45,714 nucleotides of DNA from the NCBI GenBank assembly GCA_018365265.1, contig JAGZKI010000012.1, positions 1 to 45,714 of the forward strand, given 5' to 3'. The stretch comes from Streptococcus parasanguinis (GTDB lineage Bacteria; Bacillota; Bacilli; Lactobacillales; Streptococcaceae). Shown piece after piece: positions 7,273-15,662 of the stretch (the first letter of the stretch is position 1; each line of letters opens with the position of its first letter). The position numbers and the translations under genes are program-made. The notes beneath the pieces were generated by a model that saw nothing but the letters and a program-made list of their open reading frames with translations, was not told where the DNA came from and did not search any database.

Positions 7273-9957
7273 TTGTCCAAAGAACAAAGTAAAGCTTTGT
7301 TTTATACACAAAGTGAAGAGGAAGTCTTAAAAACACTAGACTCTTCGATCGAAGGTTTGTCTTCAGCACAAGCCCAAGAACGCTTGGCGACTTATGGCCA
7401 CAATGAACTAGATGAAGGTGAAAAACGTAGTATCTTGTCTAAGTTTATTGACCAGTTTAAAGATTTGATGATTATCATCTTGTTAGTAGCCGCAGCTCTC
7501 TCTGTGTTCACAGAAGGAATGGATGGTCTGACAGATGCCATGATCATCTTAGCCGTTGTTGTTTTGAATGCCGCTTTTGGTGTCTATCAAGAAGGACAAG
7601 CCGAAGCAGCCATCGAAGCACTGAAAAATATGTCCAGTCCATTAGCGCGTGTTCGTCGGGATGGTCATGTCATTGAGATTGACTCAAAAGAATTGGTACC
7701 CGGAGATATCGTCTTGCTTGAAGCGGGAGATGTAGTCCCTGCGGATATGCGCTTGTTTGAAGCAGCCTCCCTTAAAATCGAAGAAGCAGCTCTTACTGGA
7801 GAATCTGTCCCAGTTGAAAAAGATGTGACCCAAGTGGTAGAAGCAGATGCTGGTATCGGAGACCGTGTCAATATGGGTTACCAAAACTCAAACGTGACCT
7901 ATGGTCGCGGTATTGGTGTCGTGACCAACACGGGTATGTATACAGAAGTCGGTAAGATTGCCGATATGTTAGCTAATGCCGATGAGACAGAAACACCATT
8001 GAAACAAAGTTTGGAACAATTATCTAAAGCCTTGACTTACTTGATTGTTGTGATTGCGATTATCACCTTCTTAGTTGGTGTCTTCATTCGTGGGGAACAT
8101 CCGTTGGAAGGCTTGATGGTTGCGGTTGCTCTTGCGGTTGCTGCGATTCCAGAAGGACTCCCTGCCATTGTAACCATCGTTCTATCTTTGGGAACAACAA
8201 CCCTTGCCAAACGGAATTCGATTGTTCGTAAATTACCAGCGGTTGAAACACTTGGTTCAACAGAAATCATCGCATCTGATAAAACAGGTACCTTGACCAT
8301 GAACCAAATGACAGTGGAAAAAGTCTATACTAACGGTCAATTGCAAAGCTCAGCAGCTGAGATTGCTGCTAGCAACAATACCCTTCGTATCATGAACTTT
8401 GCCAATGATACTAAGGTGGACCCATCTGGCAAGTTGATTGGGGACCCAACAGAGACTGCTTTGGTACAGTTTGGTTTGGATCACAATTTTGATGTTCGCG
8501 AAATTTTGAAGGATGAGCCACGTGTGGCTGAATTGCCATTTGACTCTGACCGTAAGCTTATGTCTACTATCCATAAGGAAGCTGATGGTTCATACTTTAT
8601 CGCTGTCAAGGGGGCTCCTGACCAATTGCTCAAGCGTGTGACGCGTATTGAAGTTAATGGGGAAGTTCGCCCTATCACGGATGAAGATAAAAAAGCTATC
8701 CTTGCTACCAACAAAGACTTGGCTAAACAAGCCCTTCGTGTCTTGATGATGGCTTATAAGACAAGCCATGAAATTCCAACCTTGGAATCTGAAATCGTTG
8801 AGTCTGACCTCATCTTCTCTGGTTTGGTCGGCATGATTGACCCTGAGCGTCCAGAAGCAGCAGAAGCTGTTCGTGTCGCTAAGGAAGCAGGTATCCGCCC
8901 TATCATGATCACGGGTGACCACCAAGATACAGCAGAAGCCATTGCCAAACGTCTTGGAATCATCGATCCAAATGATACAGAAGACCATGTCTTCACAGGG
9001 GCTGAGTTGAATGAACTGACTGATGAAGAATTCCAAAAAGTCTTCAAGCAATACTCTGTCTATGCGCGTGTATCACCTGAACACAAGGTTCGGATCGTGA
9101 AAGCTTGGCAAAATGAAGGAAAAGTTGTTGCCATGACAGGTGACGGAGTCAACGATGCGCCATCACTTAAGACAGCTGATATCGGTATCGGTATGGGGAT
9201 CACTGGTACAGAAGTTTCTAAGGGAGCTTCAGACATGGTCCTTGCAGATGATAACTTTGCAACCATTATCGTAGCGGTAGAAGAAGGACGTAAGGTCTTC
9301 TCAAATATCCAAAAATCTATCCAATACCTCTTGTCTGCCAATATGGCTGAAGTCTTCACCATCTTCTTTGCAACCCTCTTTGGATGGGATGTGTTGCAAC
9401 CAGTACATCTTCTCTGGATCAACTTGGTGACAGATACGCTACCAGCCATCGCTCTTGGTGTGGAACCAGCTGAGCCAGGTGTCATGACTCACAAACCTCG
9501 TGGACGTAAATCTAACTTCTTTGACGGTGGGGTCTTTGGTGCCATTCTTTATCAAGGTGTCTTCCAAACTATGCTGGTTCTTGGTGTTTATGGCTGGGCC
9601 TTGCTCTCTCCAGAACATGCGACTCGTGCAGAAATCCACGCAGACGCTTTGACTATGGCCTTTGCAACTCTTGGTTTGATCCAATTGCTCCATGCCTTTA
9701 ACGTCAAATCGGTTTACCAATCGATCTTTAAAGTGGGACTCTTTAAGAACAAGACCTTTAACTGGTCTATCCCAGTTGCCTTTGTTCTCTTGATGGCAAC
9801 CATCATTGTCCCTGGATTTAACAAACTCTTCCATGTGTCTCATTTGAGTTTGACACAATGGTTGGCCGTTTTGATTGGTTCGCTCTTGATTGTTGTTCTC
9901 GTTGAGATTGTCAAAGCCGTTCAACGTGCACTTGGAAAAGATAAAAACGCTATATAA
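7273..9957 (+). CDS. P-type (IIA) cation-exporting ATPase, CaxP/MgtA-like
   Basis: Membrane pump of the PMR1/SERCA type that uses ATP to export Ca2+ or Mn2+. It has an N-terminal cation ATPase domain, TGES in the actuator domain (LTGESVPVEKD), the phosphorylated Asp336 in SDKTGTLT, MTGDGVNDAPSLK in the hinge, and ion-site helices AAIPEGLPAIV (M4) and NLVTDTLPAIALG (M6), the type IIA pattern. Its 894 residues agree with streptococcal relatives. The likely start is TTG at 7273, because AAGGAGGAAG (7258-7267) precedes it; upstream frames run into the riboswitch terminator. The riboswitch points to a role in manganese or calcium detoxification. Confidence 0.93.
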   Translation: MSKEQSKALFYTQSEEEVLKTLDSSIEGLSSAQAQERLATYGHNELDEGEKRSILSKFIDQFKDLMIIILLVAAALSVFTEGMDGLTDAMIILAVVVLNAAFGVYQEGQAEAAIEALKNMSSPLARVRRDGHVIEIDSKELVPGDIVLLEAGDVVPADMRLFEAASLKIEEAALTGESVPVEKDVTQVVEADAGIGDRVNMGYQNSNVTYGRGIGVVTNTGMYTEVGKIADMLANADETETPLKQSLEQLSKALTYLIVVIAIITFLVGVFIRGEHPLEGLMVAVALAVAAIPEGLPAIVTIVLSLGTTTLAKRNSIVRKLPAVETLGSTEIIASDKTGTLTMNQMTVEKVYTNGQLQSSAAEIAASNNTLRIMNFANDTKVDPSGKLIGDPTETALVQFGLDHNFDVREILKDEPRVAELPFDSDRKLMSTIHKEADGSYFIAVKGAPDQLLKRVTRIEVNGEVRPITDEDKKAILATNKDLAKQALRVLMMAYKTSHEIPTLESEIVESDLIFSGLVGMIDPERPEAAEAVRVAKEAGIRPIMITGDHQDTAEAIAKRLGIIDPNDTEDHVFTGAELNELTDEEFQKVFKQYSVYARVSPEHKVRIVKAWQNEGKVVAMTGDGVNDAPSLKTADIGIGMGITGTEVSKGASDMVLADDNFATIIVAVEEGRKVFSNIQKSIQYLLSANMAEVFTIFFATLFGWDVLQPVHLLWINLVTDTLPAIALGVEPAEPGVMTHKPRGRKSNFFDGGVFGAILYQGVFQTMLVLGVYGWALLSPEHATRAEIHADALTMAFATLGLIQLLHAFNVKSVYQSIFKVGLFKNKTFNWSIPVAFVLLMATIIVPGFNKLFHVSHLSLTQWLAVLIGSLLIVVLVEIVKAVQRALGKDKNAI

Positions 9958-9961
9958 ACAT

Positions 9962-9991
9962 AAAAAAAGTCATCTTCGGATGGCTTTTTTT
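9962..9991 (+). terminator. Intrinsic terminator of the ATPase gene
   Basis: AAAAAGTCATC, TTCG loop, GATGGCTTTTTTT; one G-T pair in the stem. Confidence 0.92.
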
Positions 9992-10078
9992 GCGGGCAAA
10001 ATGGACCGGGCATATTTCTTGAGGTACGTGTGGATTTTTGATAAACTAGTCAACAGTTTGAAGAAAGGAAACTTAATT

Positions 10079-10747
10079 ATGAAAAAGTTTTTTGCTGAAG
10101 TAATCGGCACATTTATGCTTGTCTTTATCGGGACTGGCGCAGTTGTTTTTGGAAATGGGACAGAAGGTCTTGGACATTTAGGAATTGCCTTGGCATTCGG
10201 TTTGTCCATTGTTGCAGCAGCTTACTCAATTGGAACTGTTTCTGGCGCCCACTTAAACCCAGCTGTTTCGATTGCCATGTTTGTGAACAAACGCTTGTCA
10301 TCTAAAGACTTGATCAACTACATTGCAGCGCAAGTAGTGGGAGCGGTTCTCGCATCTGCAACAGTACTCTTCCTCTTGTCAAATTCAGGCATGTCAACAG
10401 CTAGTCTTGGTGAAAATGCCCTAGCGAAGGGTGTGACTCCATTTGGTGGATTTTTATTTGAAGTAATTGCTTCCTTTATCTTTATTTTGGTCATTATGAC
10501 CGTCACATCTGCTTCTAAAGGAAATGGCAAAATTGCTGGTCTTGTGATCGGTTTGAGCTTGACTTTGATTATTCTTGTTGGTTTGAACATTACAGGACTT
10601 TCTGTTAACCCAGCTCGTAGCTTGGCACCTGCCCTCTTTGTTGGTGGTGCAGCCCTTCAACAAATTTGGATCTTTATCTTGGCTCCAATTGTGGGAGGAA
10701 TTCTCGCAGCACTCGTTGCAAAAAATCTCTTAGATACAGAAGAGTAA
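10079..10747 (+). CDS. Aquaporin (MIP family, AqpZ-like)
   Basis: Six-helix channel of 222 residues. Both NPA loops are present: GAHLNPAVS (about residues 58-66) and LSVNPARSLAPAL (about 178-190). The Ser after NPAR, rather than the Asp of glycerol facilitators, and the compact length point to a water channel. It starts at the ATG 10079 (MKKFFAEVIGTF) behind AAAGGAA; an upstream in-frame extension into the ATPase gene is not credible. It stands alone between the ATPase terminator and the palindromic region. Confidence 0.9.
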   Translation: MKKFFAEVIGTFMLVFIGTGAVVFGNGTEGLGHLGIALAFGLSIVAAAYSIGTVSGAHLNPAVSIAMFVNKRLSSKDLINYIAAQVVGAVLASATVLFLLSNSGMSTASLGENALAKGVTPFGGFLFEVIASFIFILVIMTVTSASKGNGKIAGLVIGLSLTLIILVGLNITGLSVNPARSLAPALFVGGAALQQIWIFILAPIVGGILAALVAKNLLDTEE

Positions 10748-10753
10748 AAAATG

Positions 10754-11049
10754 ATTCCAGAGGAACAATTTTGAGAACGTAGATAAAATGTTCTTCTTTG
10801 CAAATCTTATAAATTTTATAAAGACAAAAAAATTATCTGTTAGCATTATTCAATCATCAACTAAAACTTTCCTTTGTGAGAAAAGTGCTAGAAACACTCT
10901 TGTTTCTAGCACTCGGGAGTTTTGGAACCTTAGGTCCAAAACTAAGTCATGGAACTTCTTTGAAGTTCGCTGACGTCCGTACTCACCTAAGGAAAGTTTT
11001 TAGATGACTTTGTCTTCAGTCTGAAATTAGTTCCAGAGGGACCAATTTT
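10754..11049. repeat. Multi-arm palindromic intergenic region with flanking direct repeats
   Basis: No gene in these 296 bases. Imperfect direct repeats TTCCAGAGGAACAATTTT (10755-10772) and TTCCAGAGGGACCAATTTT (11031-11049) flank a nested structure. An outer stem pairs 10854-10880 with 10982-11007 (core CTTTCCTT with AAGGAAAG plus flanks). Inside are three hairpins: AGTGCTAGAAACA/TGTTTCTAGCACT (10884-10913, perfect 13 bp), AGTTTTGGA/TCCAAAACT (10918-10943) and GAACTTC/GAAGTTC (10952-10968). The shape is a four-way cloverleaf. It may be a decayed mobile repeat or a bidirectional terminator between the convergent aquaporin and phosphoesterase genes. Confidence 0.75.
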
Positions 11050-11907
11050 TTATAGTTCAAGGATAGTCATGGCTTGAGAAAATTCATGAGCAAGCTGTTT
11101 TTTCTTGTAGGCTTTAAATTCAGGAAGGTCTTTAATTCTGCGATAGCGTTTGTAGGGGTCGTACCTTTTTGGAAAATCATATTCAGGAAAAACCTCAAAG
11201 AATTGTTTGCAGAGCTCCCATTCTCTGACATAGCCTAAAGGTCTGGCATGATAGGTGATCGAGTCAATAGTTGTTGCTGGCATTCGGTGGTGGCTATGAC
11301 CAAAAATCACTTCTCTGACAGGAAATTTTCTAAAAAGCTCATGAAAGGTTTGGCTCCCTAAAAAAGCATTGAAACGTTCAAAATAAGGGTGGCGTAGGAG
11401 AAACTGGCTATGAGGAACAAAGTGCATAGCGATGATCAGGGGTTGATCCACTTGCATGAGTTCTGTTTCGAGCTCTCGCAACAAACGTTGGGTAATGGCT
11501 GGATCAGATTCCATTCGTTGGAGGCGTCTGTCAAACCAAAACAGATTCTTGGTTTGGAGATGTTTTTGGGGAGAGAGATTAGGAACAAAGCTGTAGTCAT
11601 ACCAGCCAGAAAAGGCAAGGAGTGTATGCTTTGAAAAAGGAATCTTTTGAAATTCAAAAGGTCTCATAGCTTCTTCTGATAGACCCAACATATCATGATT
11701 TCCCAAGCTAAAGGTCACAGGAAGCTGACATTGGAGTTGGGCTAAAAATTCTTGTGAGGTCTTTTCAAAGCCGTTGGCAATATCTCCTGCAATATGGAGA
11801 TGTTGAATTTTTTTGTCCTTTAAAAGAGTGATAAGGGTCTCTAATTCATCTTTTCCAAAGTTATTTGAATCAATATGTAAATCGGACATAAAAGCTACTG
11901 TTGTCAT
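11050..11907 (-). CDS. Calcineurin-like metallophosphoesterase
   Basis: Binuclear-metal phosphoesterase of 285 residues. The five family motifs are in order: FMSDLHID (residues 7-14), AGDIANGF, LGNHDMLG, MHFVPHS and FGHSHHRM. Substrate unknown; streptococcal relatives are annotated only by family. A basic C-terminal tail (KRYDPYKRYRRIKDL) is present. The ATG lies six bases after a TGC-TAGACT box without a ribosome site, so it may be leaderless like the HD gene. It is convergent with the aquaporin. Confidence 0.87.
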   Translation of the reverse strand: MTTVAFMSDLHIDSNNFGKDELETLITLLKDKKIQHLHIAGDIANGFEKTSQEFLAQLQCQLPVTFSLGNHDMLGLSEEAMRPFEFQKIPFSKHTLLAFSGWYDYSFVPNLSPQKHLQTKNLFWFDRRLQRMESDPAITQRLLRELETELMQVDQPLIIAMHFVPHSQFLLRHPYFERFNAFLGSQTFHELFRKFPVREVIFGHSHHRMPATTIDSITYHARPLGYVREWELCKQFFEVFPEYDFPKRYDPYKRYRRIKDLPEFKAYKKKQLAHEFSQAMTILEL

Positions 11908-11922
11908 GCTACCAGTCTAGCA
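11908..11922 (-). promoter_or_regulatory. Extended -10 promoter, probable leaderless start (phosphoesterase)
   Basis: Minus strand: TGC-TAGACT, six bases (GGTAGC), ATG. The -10 hexamer matches only 4 of 6 positions, so this is weaker than its siblings. Confidence 0.5.
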
Positions 11923-12045
11923 TAAGAGGATCTTTTTTTCTAACAATTAGGTTACAAATGAATGGAAAAATTTTGAAAATTAGCTGGATTGGCAATGGTC
12001 AACCAGCAGATCCAATATTGGAAGGTGGGCAAATAGTGAAGGTTA

Positions 12046-12054
12046 TGATATAAT
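12046..12054 (+). promoter_or_regulatory. Extended -10 promoter of prfB-ftsE-ftsX
   Basis: TGATATAAT at 12046-12054, 27 bp before the prfB ATG, which has AAGAGGT as ribosome site. Confidence 0.7.
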
Positions 12055-12081
12055 AGACTAGATACATAGAAAGAGGTACTT

Positions 12082-13177
12082 ATGGACATTTCAGAAATTC
12101 GTCAAAAAATTGACGCAAATCGTGAAAAATTAGCTTCTTTCAGGGGGTCTCTTTGACTTAGAGGCGTTGGAAGAAGAAATTGCCATTTTAGAAAATAAAA
12201 TGACAGAACCTGATTTTTGGGATGATAACATTGCTGCGCAAAAGACATCTCAAGAATTAAATGAACTCAAGCAGACCTATGAAAATTTCCATCAAATGGT
12301 GGATCTCTTTGATGAGTCAGAAATCTTACTGGACTTTTTGACAGAAGACGATTCGGTCAAGGAAGAATTGATCGAGAAGTTGGAGGAGCTGGATAAACGT
12401 ATGACCAGCTATGAGATGACCTTGCTATTGTCTGAACCCTATGACAATAATAATGCCATCTTAGAAATCCACCCAGGTTCAGGAGGGACAGAAGCTCAGG
12501 ACTGGGGCGACATGCTTCTTCGGATGTATACTCGTTTTGGAAATGCCCACGGCTTCAAGGTTGAAGTCTTGGACTATCAGGCTGGAGATGAGGCTGGAAT
12601 CAAGTCTGTGACCCTATCCTTTGAAGGGCCACATGCATACGGTCTTCTGAAATCTGAAATGGGGGTACATCGTTTGGTTCGAATTTCTCCATTTGATTCT
12701 GCTAAACGTCGGCATACGTCCTTTACATCAGTTGAGGTTATGCCTGAACTCGATGATACCATCGAAGTTGAAGTTCGTGATGATGATATCAAGATGGATA
12801 CCTTCCGCTCTGGTGGAGCTGGTGGACAAAACGTCAACAAGGTTTCTACAGGTGTACGCTTGACCCATATTCCGACAGGAATTGTAGTGGCATCCACCGT
12901 GGATCGGACCCAATACGGAAACCGTGATCGTGCGATGAAAATGCTTCAAGCTAAACTCTACCAATTAGAGCAAGAGAAAAAAGCAGCAGAAGTGGATTCT
13001 CTAAAAGGGGATAAAAAAGAAATCACCTGGGGAAGTCAAATCCGCTCTTATGTCTTTACCCCTTACACCATGGTTAAGGATCACCGGACCAACTACGAAG
13101 TAGCACAGGTGGATAAGGTGATGGATGGAGATATCGATGGCTTTATTGATGCCTATCTCAAATGGCGTCTCCAATAA
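12082..13177 (+). CDS. prfB: Peptide chain release factor 2 (programmed +1 frameshift)
   Basis: RF2 releases nascent chains at UGA and UAA. Translation starts at 12082 (MDISEIRQKIDANREKLASF) and meets an in-frame TGA at 12154-12156 after 24 codons. The stop is preceded by AGGGGG and CTT, so ribosomes slip +1 to read CTT-(T)-GAC and continue in the second frame to 13177, giving 364 residues. The tripeptide anticodon SPF (VRISPFDSAK) identifies RF2 rather than RF1, and GGAGGQNVNK carries the catalytic GGQ. ftsE follows after 44 bp. Confidence 0.97.
12142..12157 (+). promoter_or_regulatory. RF2 autoregulatory frameshift site
   Basis: An internal Shine-Dalgarno-like AGGGGG (12142-12147), the slippery codon CTT (12151-12153) and the stop TGA followed by C (12154-12157), the classic weak-context arrangement. 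Low RF2 favours the +1 slip and thereby RF2 synthesis. Confidence 0.96.
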
Positions 13178-13221
13178 CTTAGAGGAAATCAACCAGAAAA
13201 GAATGAAAGGAATTTCATTAC

Positions 13222-13914
13222 ATGTCAATGATTGAAATGAAAGATGTTGTCAAAAAGTATGACAACGGGACGACGGCCCTTCGCGGGGTCTCTGTCCAAA
13301 TTGAACCAGGAGAATTTGCCTACATTGTAGGACCTTCTGGTGCAGGGAAGTCGACCTTTATTCGACTTTTATACCGTGAAGTCAAACACGATAAAGGAAG
13401 CTTAAAAGTAGCTGATTTTGATTTGGATAAAATCAAAAAACGCGATATTCCTATGTTGCGACGCAATGTGGGAGTGGTCTTCCAAGATTATAAATTGCTT
13501 CCAAAGAAAACCGTTTATGAAAATATTGCCTACGCAATGCAAGTTATCGGTGAGCGCCGTCGCAATATTAAAAAGCGTGTGATGGAAGTTTTGGATCTTG
13601 TCGGATTGAAACACAAGGTCCGCTCATTCCCGAATGAATTGTCCGGTGGGGAGCAACAACGGATTGCGATTGCTCGTGCGATCGTCAACAATCCGAAAGT
13701 CTTGATTGCGGATGAGCCAACGGGGAACTTGGACCCAGATAATTCATGGGAAATCATGAATCTTTTGGAGCGGATTAATCTGCAAGGAACCACGGTATTG
13801 ATGGCGACCCACAATAGCCAGATTGTAAATACTTTACGTCACCGTGTCATCGCGATTGAAAATGGTCGTGTAGTGCGTGATGAAGCGGAAGGAGAGTACG
13901 GATACGATGATTAG
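13222..13914 (+). CDS. ftsE: Cell division ATP-binding protein FtsE
   Basis: ABC ATPase that with FtsX signals to peptidoglycan hydrolases (PcsB in streptococci) at the division septum. It has 230 residues. Walker A GPSGAGKST is at about residues 37-45, the signature LSGGEQQRIAIARA at about 140-153, and Walker B VLIADEPTGNLD follows. The start is ATG 13222 behind AAAGGA; an in-frame ATG two codons later is also possible. Its stop overlaps the ftsX start by 8 bases. Confidence 0.96.
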   Translation: MSMIEMKDVVKKYDNGTTALRGVSVQIEPGEFAYIVGPSGAGKSTFIRLLYREVKHDKGSLKVADFDLDKIKKRDIPMLRRNVGVVFQDYKLLPKKTVYENIAYAMQVIGERRRNIKKRVMEVLDLVGLKHKVRSFPNELSGGEQQRIAIARAIVNNPKVLIADEPTGNLDPDNSWEIMNLLERINLQGTTVLMATHNSQIVNTLRHRVIAIENGRVVRDEAEGEYGYDD

Positions 13915-14833
13915 AAGATTTTTCCGACACTTAATCGAATCGCTTAAAAGCTTGAAACGAAATGGTTGGATGACGATTGCAGCGGTCAGCTCGGTTATGA
14001 TTACCCTTAGCTTGGTTGCTATTTTCGCCTCTGTGATTGCCAATACCATCAAGCTTTCAGATGATATTCAAAACAGTGTGCGGGTTGTAGTATACATGCG
14101 CAAGGATATTCAAGATCAGAGCGAGCAAATTGAAAAAGACGGTCAAACCGTGACCAATGAAAACTACCATAAGGTCTACGATGCTCTGACAGCCATGAAA
14201 CATGTTGACAAGGTTGATTTTTCTAGCAAGGAAGAACAGTATGATAAACTGATCAAAACGGCTGGGAACAACTGGAAGATTTTTGATGGAGACGCAAACC
14301 CCCTCTACGATGCCTATTATGTAGAGACGACAGCTCCAAAATATGTGAAGCAAGTCTCAGCAGATGCCAAAAAAATTGAAGGGGTCTCTGAAGTGAAAGA
14401 TGGTGGGGTCGATACCCAACGCTTGTTTGCACTTGGAACCTTCATCCGAAACTGGGGCTTGATCGGTGTAGCTTTATTGATCTTTATCGCAGTCTTCTTG
14501 ATTTCTAATACCATACGGATTACCATCATTTCACGTAGTCGTGAGATTAAGATTATGCGACTAGTAGGAGCAAAAAATGGCTATATTCGTGCACCATTCC
14601 TTTTAGAAGGTGCTTGGATCGGTCTCTTGGGAGCCTTGGTTCCTTCAGCTTTGGTCTTCTATGTTTATAATGTTGTCTATACGTCAATGAACAATAACTT
14701 GGCAGATCAAAACTTGTATCTCTATAGTCCTCATCTCTTGGTACCGATCATGGTCGGTGGCCTCTTTGGATTAGGAATTTTGATTGGGGCGATTGGTTCT
14801 TCAATCTCCATGAGACGTTTTCTTAAGATATAA
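13907..14833 (+). CDS. ftsX: Cell division protein FtsX
   Basis: Integral membrane partner of FtsE. It has 308 residues from the ATG at 13907 (MIRRFFRHLIESLKSLKRNGW), the length of the pneumococcal protein; longer readings extend back into ftsE. It has an N-terminal amphipathic segment and TM1 (about 22-45), a large extracellular loop of about 120 residues that binds the hydrolase, then TM2-TM4 with the conserved FLISNTIRITIISRSREIKIMRLVGA block. The overlap with ftsE implies coupled translation. Confidence 0.95.
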   Translation: MIRRFFRHLIESLKSLKRNGWMTIAAVSSVMITLSLVAIFASVIANTIKLSDDIQNSVRVVVYMRKDIQDQSEQIEKDGQTVTNENYHKVYDALTAMKHVDKVDFSSKEEQYDKLIKTAGNNWKIFDGDANPLYDAYYVETTAPKYVKQVSADAKKIEGVSEVKDGGVDTQRLFALGTFIRNWGLIGVALLIFIAVFLISNTIRITIISRSREIKIMRLVGAKNGYIRAPFLLEGAWIGLLGALVPSALVFYVYNVVYTSMNNNLADQNLYLYSPHLLVPIMVGGLFGLGILIGAIGSSISMRRFLKI

Positions 14834-14834
14834 T

Positions 14835-14863
14835 AAAAAAGCAAGTACGAACTTGCTTTTTTT
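14835..14863 (+). terminator. Intrinsic terminator after ftsX
   Basis: AAAAAAGCAAGT, short loop, ACTTGCTTTTTTT, immediately after the stop; ends the prfB-ftsE-ftsX unit. Confidence 0.92.
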
Positions 14864-14902
14864 GTCTACTTTATGAGGACAGGAAGGAGGATACATGATT
14901 CT

Positions 14903-15544
14903 TTAAGATTGTCTAAAGAAGGGATTGAACATCTTCTCGTGACCAATAGAAGTTTCAGGGCCATGACCGGGATAGACGGTGTAGGAAGATGGAAGGGTAA
15001 AGAGTTCTTCTCTGATACTGCTAAGCAACTGTGCCGCGTTCCCTGTTGGAAGATCGGTCCGTCCAATGGTTTCACGAAAAAGGGCATCACCAGATAGAAC
15101 CAAGTGATCCTCAGGAAAGACGATGGAAACCCCTCCGGCAGAGTGGCCTGGTGTCTCCAGAACATAAAAGTGGAAATCAGCTATTTGGTAATCGGAGCGA
15201 ATATTATAAAGGAAGTCGGCCTCCTGACAGACAACATCTTCTAAATCCGCATGACGATCCAAACCAGATAAATTATCGACAGGAGAAGACAACCAACTGG
15301 CTTCTGCTGAATGGACATAGACTGGTGGGAAATGATACATCTGACGAACCTTTTCAAGACTCATAATGTGATCGTAATGCGTATGGGTTAAAAGAATCGC
15401 TACGATTGGTTTTCCGATGCGATCAATTTGTCTTTGAATGGTCGCCCAGTCGCTCCCTGGATCGACAAGAATGAGGGAGTGGTCATTTTCAAGGTAGTAG
15501 GTGTTTTCATAAGCTACAGGATTAACAGTACGATAGATTTTCAT
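14903..15544 (-). CDS. Metallo-beta-lactamase-fold hydrolase (glyoxalase II-like)
   Basis: Zinc hydrolase of 213 residues. The HxHxDH motif appears as LTHTHYDHIMSLEK (about residues 53-66). Further metal ligands are His in ETPGHSAGG, Asp in LSGDALF and the late His in VYPGHGPET. The short form lacking a C-terminal domain is the YcbL/YqgX-like class, often active on hydroxyacyl-glutathione or other thioesters; the real substrate is unknown. It is divergent from dinG. Confidence 0.87.
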   Translation of the reverse strand: MKIYRTVNPVAYENTYYLENDHSLILVDPGSDWATIQRQIDRIGKPIVAILLTHTHYDHIMSLEKVRQMYHFPPVYVHSAEASWLSSPVDNLSGLDRHADLEDVVCQEADFLYNIRSDYQIADFHFYVLETPGHSAGGVSIVFPEDHLVLSGDALFRETIGRTDLPTGNAAQLLSSIREELFTLPSSYTVYPGHGPETSIGHEKMFNPFFRQS

Positions 15545-15643
15545 AAGGACTCCTTTCTAGAATAGTGTATCAAATTGCGAAGAAAATAACTGGATTGAAG
15601 TCGGACTCAAAGGAGAAAAAAATCTGCAGAGCTTGCTCAAACG

Positions 15644-15652
15644 TGATATAAT
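15644..15652 (+). promoter_or_regulatory. Extended -10 promoter close to the dinG start
   Basis: TGATATAAT ends at 15652, ten bases before the ATG at 15663. There is no ribosome site in between, so the leader would be at most 3-4 nucleotides. Confidence 0.6.
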
Positions 15653-15662
15653 TTTAAGTATT

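Noticed and set aside
10788..10973. 61-residue ORF in the palindromic region
   Set aside because: Runs through the hairpins and has no ribosome site.
12167..13177. prfB starting with TTG at 12167
   Set aside because: The frameshift joins 12082 and gives the normal RF2 length.
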